From: Hydractinia symbiolongicarpus
Taxonomy: Eukaryota > Cnidaria > Hydrozoa > Anthoathecata > Hydractiniidae
Direction of reading: 5' to 3'
NCBI RefSeq assembly: GCF_029227915.1
Contig: NC_079878.1
Location: 20,363,501-20,427,500 of the forward strand
Length of the DNA: 64,000 nucleotides
Shown: in pieces, positions 10,613 through 21,898 of the stretch
Numbering within the stretch: position 1 is the stretch's first letter
Layout of the letters: each line of letters begins with the position of its first letter
Notes under the pieces: model-generated
What the model was told of the DNA's origin: nothing
Database searches by the model: none
The model's input: only the letters and a program-made list of their open reading frames with translations
Translations under genes and position numbers: made by a program

Positions 10613-11392
10613 GAAAAGCAATTTTATTCGTAGAAACTAAGTTTTAGTTTTCGTTTTTGTTGTAAACGCACACACGAACATGTTCAAAAATGTTATAAGA
10701 TTTTTCTAACGCTTTTTCAAAAAGAATAGTGTTCTTTCGTTTCAGCCATATTCTTCATTTTTTGACAAATATAAGCATCATATCTTTTTGATAATATTCT
10801 TAACATGACTATAGCCTGAAAACATATAATCAGCCTTGTAGCATACGTAGTCAAAGTTGTAGAGATGTGAATAACAGCTCCCAATACAGAGTAACTTAAA
10901 AAGAAAATATTTTTTCACCGTCAACTCTCAAACGAACCCGCTGGCCAAGCGACTTCTAGAAAAAAGAAAATTTGTTGAATAGATTCAACAGGATTAATTT
11001 AGCAAAGAAAAAATAGACAAAATCGTGTAGCAAATATTAAGTTAAACGTCAGTCACTAGAATGAATTTGCTCAAATTCGTTCCCAATATCACCAAAATCG
11101 TGTTGACAGGATTGCGAGATTGTTAAATCTTTTTGTCGTCATGCCGGATCTAAGCAAAGTCTTTAAACGATGAGCCGTGGAAAAAGATTTCTCTGGGGGT
11201 GCAATATGTTGCTGGGTTGATCAAAATAAGTTTGACTATTGTGATGATATTTGGCATAAGTTTCAGTTTGGTTGAATGTAATGATTTTTGTGTGCAAATA
11301 TATCCGAAAAAATTGTGCATGAAACTTCCTTATACATTGTGGGGATTGAGAATACTTCAGTTTGAATTTGATTAGGGTCTATATCATCTTTG
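10613..11392. other. Noncoding AT-rich stretch
   Basis: No coding pattern or recognisable RNA gene was seen on either strand. It leads into a diverged element tail at 11393. Confidence 0.5.
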
Positions 11393-11482
11393 TAGGTTAG
11401 AATTGTGCTAGCTTATATCCAAATACCTAACACGTTGAGTTCATCATTGCGGTGGCTAGCCACTTTGTAAATTATTTTCTTA
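11393..11482 (+). repeat. Shared element tail, copy 2
   Basis: Contains AGAATTGTGCTAGCTTATATC then GTTGAGTTCATCATTGCGG and TTTGTAAATTATTTTCTTA. This matches the end of the USP unit (13402-13526), but here no USP sequence precedes it, so the tail also occurs on its own. Confidence 0.65.
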
Positions 11483-11745
11483 TATCTAACTCGCTATCAT
11501 AATAGCTTCCGTTGATGATGTGAATTAGTAGCTGTTCCAGTTTCATAAATGCAACAAAGGATGGTTGATTAAACCTATCTTTGAAAGATGTGATGATAAA
11601 GTCTAGTGTATCAAAATAATGTTGCCTGTAATTGTCTTCTGGAGTACTTAGATGATGCGCATCAACTTGCATGTCATTCATAATAGAACGGTAGTTTGGT
11701 CCTTTCCTATTACGTAGCAATTCTGGCTTATTGACAAAGGTGTAG
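11472..11745 (-). pseudogene. hAT-type transposase C-terminal fragment (ZMYM/TTF-like)
   Basis: Minus-strand frame with PELLRNRKGPNYRSIM, then TPEDNYRQHYFDTLDFIITS and RFNQPSFVAFMKLEQLL. This pattern, a basic proline/arginine stretch followed by an acidic-aromatic helix region, is typical of hAT-derived proteins often named zinc finger MYM-type in animal genomes. Only the region just before the dimerisation domain remains, with no upstream DDE core. The adjoining frame 11746-11961 (KKALDYTF side) is uncertain. Confidence 0.55.
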
Positions 11746-11990
11746 TCAAGAGCTTTTTTTAAAACTGCATTTCTTTGCCATTGAGGTGGGTCCTAGGGGT
11801 TTCTGTTCAGAATCAGTAAGGGCATGTTTTCGTCGCCTTGGTTTCCCTAACAAGCCTTTGCGTTTCCTATTAAAATCCCTAACTTTTATCTCCATGAGTG
11901 CTTTTTTAAAATCCGGATGTCTCGAAATTCTACCACTTGAGTTGAGCCTGAAAGGCCCCAATCATTCCTGAGGTTTTTTCTGTTACAAAT

Positions 11991-12968
11991 ATGGAATGTA
12001 AGAAACCAAAAGCTCCTGAGAAATCTTCCGTAAGTCACACAAAATCTTGTAAAATCAAAACACCCGAAAAACTTACTACAAGGTCTTTTAAAACAACAGT
12101 CGCATTGCCATCTAACACTGATTTTAGGAATAGCGGTCTAAAAAACTTGGGAAACACATGTTATGAAACTCAATCTTACAATGTTTTTATAACCTTCCAA
12201 AAGTTAAAGAAGCCATTTCTGTCAGCAAAACAACTTCAAAGTTAAGCGAAGCATTTGTAGGTGTTCTTCAAAGTTTGGCTGTTTCTAGAAGTCCAGTTGA
12301 CCCCTCCCATTTTTTGCGTTCTATGAAACATCATATCTCAGCTGCGAAGGGAAGTGCGTTTAATATCTTTGCTCAGCACTACGTCCCTGAGGTTCTTGAA
12401 TATCTCCTACCTGGTCTGTCATTAGACTTTCCATTCCTTGGAAGTTTTTTTTAGTATTGGCATCAAGACATCAACCACTTGTAATTTATGTGATATTACC
12501 AGCTCCTCAGAACTTATAGCACCATGCATCCAACTTTCTCTACACCCTACCTTACAATCTTGCATAGATAATTTCTTTGAAAGCGAGGAGTTTTCAGACA
12601 CTAATGCTTACTCCGGACATGTTTGCAACGCCCATCAAACTGGTCTGGTTGAAAAAGAGGTAGTGTCGTGCTGTTCCCATCTCATTATACAGCTAAAACG
12701 TTTTGCCAGTGCCAACAGTCTTGTGTCAAAAATTGCCTCTGGTATTACTGCTTACCCCGGTACCCTTTCCATACCTTTTACCGTAGATGGAGAAGTGAAA
12801 TTTCGTAAAAATTTTCAATTAAGGGCTATTATCAACCATTGCGGCAACTTCAATAATGGTCACTACACAACCATAGCCTTCGACCAAATGGTTCACAGGT
12901 GGATACATTGCAACGATAGAACAGCAATTTTCTGTGATGACCGCCTTATTAACAGTCACGAGTCATGA
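11991..12968 (+). pseudogene. Ubiquitin-specific protease pseudogene, near full length
   Basis: An intronless USP catalytic domain. The ATG at 11991 starts a basic leader (KKPKAPEKSS), followed by the Cys box GLKNLGNTCYETQS, with the catalytic Cys kept and the usual M-N-S after CY replaced. The frame shifts near 12190, giving NLPKVKEAISVSK in frame 2, and shifts back near 12435. The zinc pair CNLC, the LIIQLKRFASANS box, the His box NNGHYTTIAFD and WIHCNDRTA follow, with a stop at 12966-12968. The QQDA box is degenerate (AQHYVPEVLEYLL). Two frameshifts make it a pseudogene. It is followed by the same 3' region as the minus-strand USP copy, as expected of a retroposed family. Confidence 0.8.
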
Positions 12969-13009
12969 GGTAAGCATATTTTAACCAGAATGAGTCAGCA
13001 AGGGGGCTT

Positions 13010-13401
13010 GACTACACTCAGTCTTGTCTTTGGAGAGTAACTCTACTTATTACACCAGTCAAAAATAAAAACAAAATCAAATAAAAATTACGTTAGCAGG
13101 AGGGTTTGATCACCCATGATCTTGTCTTTGGAGAGTAACGACTCCACTTATTACCTGAGTTAAAAACAAAGAATAGCACAGTTGAACAGAAAGTGGTCAA
13201 AGTTTACTTTAGGAAGATAGGGATGTCTAGTTTCTGCTGATGACCGTCCGCAGACCTCTTCAAGGTGACCCAGCTAGACATCCAGGGTACTTAGGTTCTG
13301 AAATTTGGGTCGAAACCTACCTGCCCTTGGTTAAAGTTCTGTTCATCTTTTCAAATGTGTTATACCCTTTTTATTTTATTTTTTTAATTAATTTCTTGAA
13401 A
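13010..13401 (+). repeat. 3' untranslated region of the USP unit, second copy
   Basis: Matches 7535-8300 in reverse: two copies of the CTTTGGAGAGTAAC...ACTTATTAC motif (about 13025 and 13120), then the inverted repeat GGATGTCTAG (13221-13230) / CTAGACATCC (13274-13283) enclosing smaller hairpins, and the stretch ending CTTTTCAAATGTGTT. The two copies are very similar over about 200 bp despite opposite orientation. Confidence 0.7.
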
Positions 13402-13526
13402 AAAGGGAGAATTGTGCTTTTAGAGGCATTTTCTCAACCAGTACAACCTCTAGCTTATTTCCAAAGACCTAACAGGTTGAGTTCATCATTGCGGTGGCTT
13501 GCCACCTCTTTGTAAATTATTTTCTT
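13402..13526 (+). repeat. Shared element tail, copy 3
   Basis: The tail directly following the plus-strand USP unit, used as reference for the family. It ends TTTGTAAATTATTTTCTTA at about 13526, where similarity with the other copies stops. Confidence 0.75.
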
Positions 13527-13635
13527 AAGTATTTGCCGCCATTTTTTTAATTCTTTGTGGGTAAGGGGTATGAAACGAGTCGAAACCTCAATGAATAAGT
13601 TTAGAACAATAAGCTATTGTTATTATCTAAACTAT

Positions 13636-13730
13636 CTCTTTGGAGGAGCAAAACCTGTAGAATTTAAATTTTAATACTTAACTGGTCGAGTTTATCATTG
13701 TGCGTGCACTTTGTAATTTTCATTCTTCTC
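13636..13730 (+). repeat. Shared element tail, diverged copy 4
   Basis: Order and wording resemble copy 3: GGAGGAGCAAAACCTGTAG, then GGTCGAGTTTATCATTGTGCG and CACTTTGTAATTTTC. It is more decayed and immediately downstream of copy 3, giving tandem tails. Confidence 0.45.
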
Positions 13731-14526
13731 GTATGACTATCACCTAAACAACAAACAACAGAAGAATATGTGCGAACAATTCTCTCAAAATTCTGTACTG
13801 TATGAATCTAGTATACATAGTTATACATTTCAATAGAACGTTCACAATAACCCGTGACAGATAATGAATACCTTTAAAACCCAAAAAAATTCAGCGCATA
13901 ATTGGCAAAAACTAGAACATATATATTTTAGGAACGCATTTTCTACAACCATGATAAAAATTAACAAAAATGAAAGTTTGCAAAAGTATCCTTACCTTTG
14001 ATAAGGGCCTTCATGGGCGACTCAACTAAAATTCAACTTTGACAGCTTCCAAGATGTGATTTAACTTTTTCAGTTATTCTGGGTGGTATGATTTCTTCAA
14101 TTGAATTATCTTCTTCATAAAAATAAATATTATACAGAATAATTAAAAATTACACGTATATGATCCATATATTTTTTATTTTTCACAAAACGATAAAAAA
14201 TAAAGAACTTTATAAGAAAGATAATAAACTTGTTTCAAAAATTAATAAAAACTTTATATATATGTAGACCATTATCTTTTTCAACATCTGTGTTTTTATC
14301 AAAAGTTCAAAATAAGGTTATCATGAGTGATTCCTCGTTATTTTCTCTTACTTTTAAAGCTTGACGAGATTCCACTAAAAAAACGTACATTCGTAATTAA
14401 CTGCGCATTAAAGTAAAAATAAATTTGTTATTTAAATGTATACACACAAAACTGATAGTATATACATTTGTTAAGGTCAAGGTTTTATCTAAAATCCTTA
14501 TATAATTATTCTGCAAACTATCCTTG

Positions 14527-14640
14527 TAAAAAGGGAGATCTTGCACTGAATTTAGATCTCTAGAGGGTGTAACCTCTACAATCCGAAAACAAAAGAGTCA
14601 GTAGACTAGTTTCATCATAAACAGCTTGCTGTTTTGTTAT
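14527..14640 (+). repeat. Shared element tail, diverged copy 5
   Basis: Starts AAAAAGGGAGATCTTGCACT, continues CTAGAGGGTGTAACCTCTAC and ends near TTTCATCATAAACAGCTTGC, matching the order of blocks in copies 1 and 3 with many substitutions. The rest of 13731-15100 shows no gene. Confidence 0.4.
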
Positions 14641-15119
14641 CTCACAATCATATACCTATATTTAAAAATTTCCTCATCGGAAGATTCTGATGAAGACGAG
14701 ACACTTTCAAAGTGGCACAATCAGAGTGTTTTCTCAACTCTCTTAACTCTTTCCGTACCACTTATATTTATGGGTTTTTAAGAGTAATTAATAATAAGTA
14801 AATTTGTGGTAAATTTTTTTAAAACCATATAAACCTGTACATAAAAATAACACCAATATAACAGGCTATTGGAAAATCTAAAAAAAATGAAAAATTTCCA
14901 CAACAAAATTTAAAATGGTGGACGAAATGACGTCATTTTAGTTTTTTATTTAGTTATAAATTCAAAGATAATACTTCCAGAATATGAAGTAAGAAATATC
15001 AAAAGTTTTGTATAAAAAGAAAAGTTACCCACATGTTTTTAGAAGTTTTTGCAAAAAAATTGGTGATCATAAATATCAGTTCAGAAATAATATTTCAAAA
15101 CGTAACAGAAGATTTCAGT

Positions 15120-15765
15120 GCAAACTAGTTGATAAAGCCCGTGGAAAAATCCACTGAGGCAGAATGAAAATTTTAATGACGTCAGCAACCCATCCACTAA
15201 AAAAAATTTAGAATTTTGTTTTCACCTTGCCTCTATTGTGTAGAGCTTAAAGCGCTGACAAAAGAAAATGTATATGATCATGTGCTTTTGTTTAGCGGTT
15301 AATGAGATATCAGGGTTTAAAAATTTTGCCGACGTCAGCAATAGCCCCGTCAAAACGGAAATTTATTTTTTTTAGAAATTTGTGTACCTGTTGCCTACAC
15401 CGCATAGATCTAAAACGCTGATCAAGAAAATGTATAGGACTATGTACTTTTGACAAACAGTTGCAGAAATATTAGGGTTTAAAGGTCTTTTAATGACGTC
15501 ATCAACCGGTCTATTCCAAAACGGATTTGGGGACCGAGGTTTGGGAAACTTTCCCAAATTGGTTCTAGGTGGTCCCTAGTTACCCACGCGGTGAAAAATC
15601 GTTGACGTCACCACTGCGTTTTCAAGTTATTTGGTCTCAAAATTTTGCACTGTAATGGCTTCATTTATTTAATATAGGATATTGACGTTAAAGTAGTACT
15701 ATTGACGTCACGCTGTAACGTCATATAATTTAACATTTAAGACATTTTTCGGCAACATCAAAGGA
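15120..15765 (+). repeat. Dispersed repeat with ~160-bp internal units and TGACGTCA sites (copy A)
   Basis: Internal units start at GCCTCTATTG (about 15228) and GCCTACACCG (about 15391), each with GAAAATGTAT, AGGGTTTAAA and GACGTCA landmarks. The 3' part (15480-15760) is clearly related to 48060-48350: both read GACG(T/C)CAT, CAAAACGGATT or CGAAACGGATT, CGTTTTCAAGTTATTTGG, GTAATGGCTTCATT and AGGATATTG in the same order. It has no coding capacity. Palindromic TGACGTCA sites recur at about 14930, 15177, 15494, 15603 and 15704. Confidence 0.7.
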
Positions 15766-16313
15766 ATATATCCGATATCCACTATGACCGTCACATACAC
15801 TTCGTATTATTATATAAGATTTGCGGTAATCTGTGGATTACATTTAAAAAACTGCAGATTAGAATGGAAGATGTAAAAAAATGATAGTGGTATAAAGTAG
15901 TATCCCCTACAAATATAAAAAGCATAAATTACTTATTGATTTTACTGTGGTAATCTAATGAATGCTACATAGCAAAACAGTTTTTATCCTTTGTGCAGTG
16001 CAAGTATTGATTGCATTGTGGGGCCGAGCAGTAACTGTAAACTTTCAGTTCCTTCTTTTCAGCTTGGTAACATACCACGGCGGTAATATTCTTTCCATTT
16101 TCTTCCGTTTGCAGAAATTGCGTAACATATTTTTCTCCGAAAAACCGGTAATCGATTTTTTCTACAGGTTATTATTTTAAGCGACGAAAATTCATCGGTC
16201 CCGTAGCTTCTAAGTAATTGACCTGCATTTTCCGCATTCGTAGTTTTGAAGCGGTTCATTTTGATTTGTGCTGGCCAGCTAGCTAAGTTACTAAAAAGCT
16301 ATCAAACGCAAGA

Positions 16314-16976
16314 ATGGGTTCTGAACGAAATAGCAATTTCTGGACTGATTTGGAATTAAAATTAGGTACCTTCGAGCGCCATTGGTTTAATGATGTAGCA
16401 AATGGTGTCGAGAAAGACTATTGTATGAATAGTTCTATGTTATTTGGTGTTGAAAAACTGATAGGCAATCACCTTGCCCTTGTAGGCCCCATGATAGATA
16501 GTTACTTACGAGAAATAGGTGCACGTATGCTGTCTAAGTTATGCAGGGATCAGATTACTGGCTTAGTTCCTCCAGTTACATTGTTCGTACCTTGGCAGAT
16601 CATGCGTTACTTAGTCTGTCTTTGCAAAAATTATGGGGCAGAAGTAGAGTGTGTTCTGCCAAAAAGTAAAAATAAAAAAGGCCAAAAAATAATAATCTTT
16701 TTAAAAAATGTAGCTAGTGCAGAAAAGATATTTAATCCTGTACGTTTTGATGTAAAACGCAAATATCGCAAGGACAAGGATAACATTTTGCAGTACGATG
16801 GTATGTCGAATGTTGCTGTTAGTGAATATGCACCAATACGCCTTGAATATGCACATAGCCATCTGAAAGTGTTGTTTTATATTCAACGGTACACTGCTGA
16901 TGGCTTCGTTGTTGACACCCATGTGCAGTCATTAATGCTTCATTGTGCTCAAACAGTAACAGCAGCAGAAGTATAG
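16314..16976 (+). CDS. Hypothetical 220-aa protein, intact single-exon ORF
   Basis: A complete ORF from ATG 16314 (AAGAATGGG, good context) to TAG. I do not recognise the family. The protein has no evident signal peptide or membrane helix. It carries a central basic stretch (LPKSKNKKGQKIIIFLKN, residues about 115-135) and a second one (VKRKYRKDKDN), with Cys residues scattered and not in finger spacing. Composition and length, in a region where most random ORFs are under 90 codons, argue for a real gene or a recent insertion. It lies between a CRE-rich repeat and a tRNA-like pseudogene; the next gene (18340-21898) is convergent on it. Confidence 0.55.
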   Translation: MGSERNSNFWTDLELKLGTFERHWFNDVANGVEKDYCMNSSMLFGVEKLIGNHLALVGPMIDSYLREIGARMLSKLCRDQITGLVPPVTLFVPWQIMRYLVCLCKNYGAEVECVLPKSKNKKGQKIIIFLKNVASAEKIFNPVRFDVKRKYRKDKDNILQYDGMSNVAVSEYAPIRLEYAHSHLKVLFYIQRYTADGFVVDTHVQSLMLHCAQTVTAAEV

Positions 16977-17257
16977 TTAGTATAGCTAAATTGTTCGTAG
17001 CTTCACATTTCAGGGAACAATGAATATAGTATATTGTTTGCATAGCGTTGCTTATTTATAGCTAGTAGTCATTTAGAAGTTGTAAATTATCTAGTTTGGA
17101 CCTATGTGAGATCGGCTATTTGAGCTTTATCCAATTTGTTGTCTACTTATCCATTTTGGAAAAACAACAGTCTAAAAACAATCCTTGTTTGAATTATAAG
17201 CTATTTTTTAATAAACTAAAAATATAAATGGCATTTTATATGTAAAAATAAGTTTTT

Positions 17258-17324
17258 TCCCTGTCCAGGATTCGAACCCAGGTCTCTCATTTGTACGAGT
17301 GTCATTCCATTAGACCAACAGGGC
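17258..17324 (-). pseudogene. tRNA-like pseudogene
   Basis: On the minus strand, a matching acceptor pair (CCCTGTT near 17322 with GACAGGG near 17260), a perfect A box TGGTCTAATGG, a perfect B box GGTTCGAATCC and a paired T arm are present. A T-run (TTATTTTTA) lies about 12 nt downstream and could end pol III transcription. The stretch between the D arm and T arm is about 4 nt too short for a normal anticodon arm plus variable loop; the best stem is CTC/GAG with an 8-nt loop, so no anticodon can be assigned. It is therefore called a pseudogene. Confidence 0.6.
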
Positions 17325-18339
17325 GTTAATACAAAAAAAATTTTCTAGTTGTACAGGTTAGTCCAATAAAAGACATATTTCAATAAATATTTTGTTGAAA
17401 TTTAGCATTATCATCTAAGGTTTTTGGTACAACAGTACAATGTGTATTTGAAAGTAAAAAGTAACAACAGGTTGACTGCGCTTAAAAGTAAAAAATACTA
17501 CATACTGTATTGTCTTTGTTGTTAAATGCTCTTCCAATCTACTAACTACAACACTTTCCGTATCTTAATAAAAACTAATAATCTAAAGTAAACTATATAT
17601 CTATATATATTACAAGTATCAATTGAAATTTCATTGGAAATTCTGGAACAAAAAATCAAAGTTGAATGTAATTTTGAAAAAAAGAAAGCTAATAGAACAA
17701 ATTATATGTACCTTTTGATTTTTAACTACCCTCTGCAATATGCCAGAAGGCTTGTATAAATATATTCAATATATATTATATACTGTAACATAATTGCAAG
17801 GTAGGTGGCATGTGTTAATGTAATATAAATCATTAATTGGGCTATGTGAACACAACACAACCCAAGGGTTCCTTCTGGTATATACTATTTCACATTTTTA
17901 TTTACTTATTGAGACAGTAACAGTAGAATTTATAAAAAGCATTCCAATCATAAAAATTTATCCTACAAAAAATTGTTTTCTGGTTTCGCAATCAGAAAAA
18001 TATGATTCACAAAAATGTCTTCCCGTAAAAAATTTTTTTTTAGAATAAAGGAAAAAACATTAAAGGGGTCCCAAAACGAGAAAGGATTTTGAGCTTACGT
18101 TGTGGAGCTTAAAAAATTGTCTTTGTTCTCAAGATATTCGCCTTTTAAGATTTTTAGTTTTATGCTGCATAAATTAATTTAATTTTACTCTATAATATAG
18201 TTTGAATCAATGTCCTTTAACAGATCCAAAGTTATTGATGACAGAAAATATCAAAATTTGCTTAAATGTGACATAATTTATGTAGCATAATTAAATCTAA
18301 AAATCTTTAAATGCAAATAACTTAAAAACGAAATAATGT
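17325..18339. other. Intergenic AT-rich stretch
   Basis: No coding pattern seen. It contains AT-rich low-complexity DNA (for example a TATATAT tract near 17598) and the 3' flank of the minus-strand gene. Confidence 0.5.
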
Positions 18340-21300
18340 TTATAATGTTCCTTCAAGTCGACGAATCAAATCTTCTTTTTTTCCAGTTACTGCCTTCTTG
18401 CGTAATTTTAACTCTTCTTTAAGTGGCCCAACAGACATCGATCTTGGAACCAAATTTTTGTTTGTGGCTGTTTGTTTTTGATGATGTGTTGTTTGGTGTT
18501 GATTGCACATGTTAATGTCTGAGAAGCGTTCAGAGCAACTGCTACATTGAATAGGCTTTAATATTAAAACCAATTCCTGTGTTAAACATTTTTGATTGAC
18601 ACAAACGAGCAGAGGAAGTGACGAAATACAAACACTGCACAATGTTTCTGACTCCAAAGGACGGCAGCAATGGCAAGCTTCAATGTCCATAACTGGTTTA
18701 CGAGACTGATAATGAGAATGGTAATTTGATGGCAGTGGGAAATGATATGGCAGGTAAAAATTTCTTACAAAACTTGAACGCATTAATTGATGCCACTTTC
18801 CTTTCTCATCTGTAGCTGTTGATCGATTGCTACAGGATTTTAATTCTTGCTTAATTGAAGAATGTTTCGACTCCTTTCCTTGCATACTGAGTATTCCATA
18901 ACCAACTCGAAAGTTATTAAAAATTTCTTTGGCATGAAAAGGTACCACATATCCCATTGTCCACACAGTAATATTACACCTCAGTGGAAAAAACAGAGAA
19001 AATAGATTAAAATACTTTTTACAGAAAAATGAAACATCATCTGGATAGGTTTCGTTATTGATGTAAACTTTATTAATCAACGATCCAACATCACGCAGTG
19101 ATATCACAATTTGAGCAAGCGCTAATCTTGTCACAGCTTGTACATCGCTTTCACTTTGTAACTTTAGCGTATCCACTAACCTGTGCCCATATTGTGCAAG
19201 TAGAATTGCTTGCGCACCAATCAATCGAACTTCAGGGGTTTTCAACCTTGAAATATAAAATGGAAACTTATTTTCAATCTGATTGATATTATCTTTTTAG
19301 AGCAAATCACAAAAATAAGTTCTGCAAAATTATGTAAAAGTTTATCAACAGGAAAATAAAAACTATCCGAATTCAAAGATAAGTTCTGCATTTTTCATAA
19401 AAACCTTAATTGCAAAATATGTTTCACGTATATATTGTTTAAAAATAGCATAATTTTAAATCAGCTCATGGGAACCTGAATTCTGTTGCGTACTTTGAAG
19501 ATGTTACCTTTTTTTCTCATCTGCGTAATGTTCCTCAATCATCTTCCCCACAAACCTCATTCCACAACCACTCATTGCATTATCATTGCTGCATTTCACA
19601 GGCGCTTTTAATGTGGTGGAGAATTCCCTAAATTTGTTTCGCCGAACAGCTTCTTGGTATATAACATTAAGGCAGTGGGTCCAATTGTTTATTTCAAGGT
19701 GCAGGGGATCTGGCTTCATACGGTCTGCAAATATGCCAATTCTTGGCTCTCCAAGTTGCCGTATGCCATTTTCTGCCATAAAAGCCAAGCATTTTTTATG
19801 TTTGGTGTCTTTATTAATGCCAGTAGGTAGAGACTTCTCAAAACACTGTAGTTTTTCCAGATCCTTTTGGCGGTTTTCATAGTTTGGTACCTGCCACGTT
19901 GATTTGGAGTCATAGCCTATCGACCCATCCATTTGTTGCAGCTGACTTTTGTGAACGTTACAAAAAGGCGAAGGATAAGTTGCACTTGCAGGTAGTACAT
20001 TCCCAGCCCAACACAACCAAGCAGTATCACCAGCAGGTACGAATGAGAATGTAACTTTCTCATCACATATGTTGAAGATATTGCCTTCAATCAGTTGCAT
20101 TTCTTCAGTATGCTGCTTCCAAAGCTGTTCACAAACTTCATGTTTTTCAGGGGCAGTCACCATGTGAAGAGGATAATGAAACTCGCGACTGCGTATACGA
20201 GCTCCATAATTCCACAAGGAGAGGGTGGCAATTGTCATTGTTTTGTCTTTCGACTCTGGTGCACCATCATCTGCAAATTCAATGACAAAATGGTTTGTAT
20301 TACCATTGAACCAAAGTAATTTATCTTTTAAAGACTTAACTCTTAAATTTAAATCGGCAATCATTGTTACTAAAGCAGTAACTGTACGTGATACCCCACC
20401 TTCAACATGATGGATGTCTCCTATATCCAAAGATTTTACAAAAGAATCAATTGTCTTATCAGATACAGATCTTGTTCTCAGCAAGATGTTATGATCGCCG
20501 TATGAAATCAAATTACTTGAAGAATAATGTTCTGTGAAAGAATGTTTTTGTATCTTACAAAGCATTGTGTACTTTCTTCGTGACATATAATTAAAATACT
20601 TTGTTAACACTGCCTTTCGAATCCCACCTTCACTTCTAGATTGAAGTTCAGAGAATTTTCCAATAAGATTTTCAAGGCATTTTCCTCTCTTGTATGATAA
20701 AATGAACTCCTCCATTTGCTCCTTACTTGCTGTACTTCTTAGGTAGTCCCAAGCACCACAAAGGGAACCGATTTTTCCACCATGAATATATTCGAGTAGA
20801 CTTTTCGTCTCTTCCCGACGTCTATATTTTACAGAATGTGTGGAAGAATTAATCATGTCAGATGTTGGCAAATTTTCACGTCTTTTCCTTGCATAACCTT
20901 TCTGCTCAATCAGCAATTTTACCTTTTCAAATTCCTCCTGGCATTCTTTAAGTTCCGCCTCTTGGTATTGTTTTCTGTCACTAATCTCTTGAACCTCATT
21001 CCTCAAGTCTTCAACACTGGATTGACACTCCACCTCTTTTTTCTGCATTTCACCTATATTGGCATTCAGGAGGACCATATCAGAAACTAAAAATATAAAG
21101 TTATACACACACCAAAATTACACATTATAGAATTATATAAGTATTTTCTTATACATATGTATATGTATATATATACAAACGACAAACATACTAAACTTTA
21201 AACTATATATTTTGATTCACTTTTCCGTCATGTTTTTCGTTTGTGTATATCGTATATAAACATATAACTGTCTCTAATATGTACACTTATCATCCTTTCG

Positions 21301-21898
21301 GAGCCCCATTAATAGTTCAACATGTTTAGGCATGAGCCCCCAAAATATACATCCTTGTTAACAAGCCGAAAGGCAAGGTGTACTATCATGGTTCAACATG
21401 TTTAGGCACTTAATGATAGTGGTACATATATATCATTTTGTATTTAATTTTAAAACAGATAGCTGTGGAAATACATACCTCTTTTTGCATTTTGTTCAGA
21501 CAAAGACTGGTGTTGTATTTTTAACTTCTTTATGTTGCGTGCAATATGAACAGAAGACTTCTTCCAAAAATGAGTCAAAACAAGGCGTTTTTTATCGCAA
21601 GGGCCACAGTGTTTCAACTTCTTTGAACAGTTTTTCTTCTTGGCACAAAGTCTGAAATTAAAAATATTTTGTCATGAATTGGTTGATGTACTTTGTAAAA
21701 ATAAACAACCCATTATCTAAAATATAAGGATAATGTCTGAATATATGACTCAAAAAACAATTATAACAACCTAGCGCTTCCACTATCTTCATTGTCATCA
21801 TTTTTAATATCATCAGTGTTACTCCCCCCACTCTCATCATTTCCAACATTTCCATTATCATCTTTGCAATCAGTTTCATTTGTAGCAGTTTGAACCAT
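18340..21898 (-). CDS. Intact four-exon gene, ~928 aa, coiled-coil, Cys/His-rich and SAP C-terminus
   Basis: Exons at 21771-21898, 21479-21651, 19508-21086 and 18340-19246 join in frame through GT-AG introns (phases 2, 1, 2), giving 929 codons with the stop. The N-terminus is acidic, followed by a Cys/Lys block (LCAKKKNC...CGPCDKKR) and a coiled coil (QYQEAELKECQEEFEKVKLL). The middle has FADDGAP and VPAGDTAWLCWAG, acidic positions resembling an RNase H-like transposase core. The C-terminal part carries VPFHAKEIFNNF, GYGILSMQGKESKH, a cluster of CxxC pairs, and ends in a SAP-like DNA-binding motif (LKEELKLRKKAVTGKKEDLI). The family is unrecognised by name. It shares the GxGxxxxQGxESxH signature with the pseudogene at 34.4-36.8 kb, so a domesticated transposase is a reasonable inference. 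Confidence 0.75.

Noticed and set aside
11746-11961. Minus-strand ORF rich in Lys/Arg upstream of the hAT fragment
   Set aside because: The plus strand is equally open here (11786-11971) and neither product matches a known family; it may be leader sequence of the USP unit.
13221-13315. CTGATGA followed by GAAA near the USP tail, suggesting a hammerhead ribozyme
   Set aside because: The bases after CTGATGA do not pair with those before either downstream GAAA, and the opposite strand has no valid core either. Only the 10-bp outer stem is kept as an observation.
14655-14760. Acidic coding-like stretch (SSEDSDEDE) hinting at a transposase N-terminus
   Set aside because: The open stretch is short, with no further domain downstream.
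17258-17324. A functional tRNA gene
   Set aside because: The anticodon arm is too short and no anticodon can be placed, so it is listed as a pseudogene.
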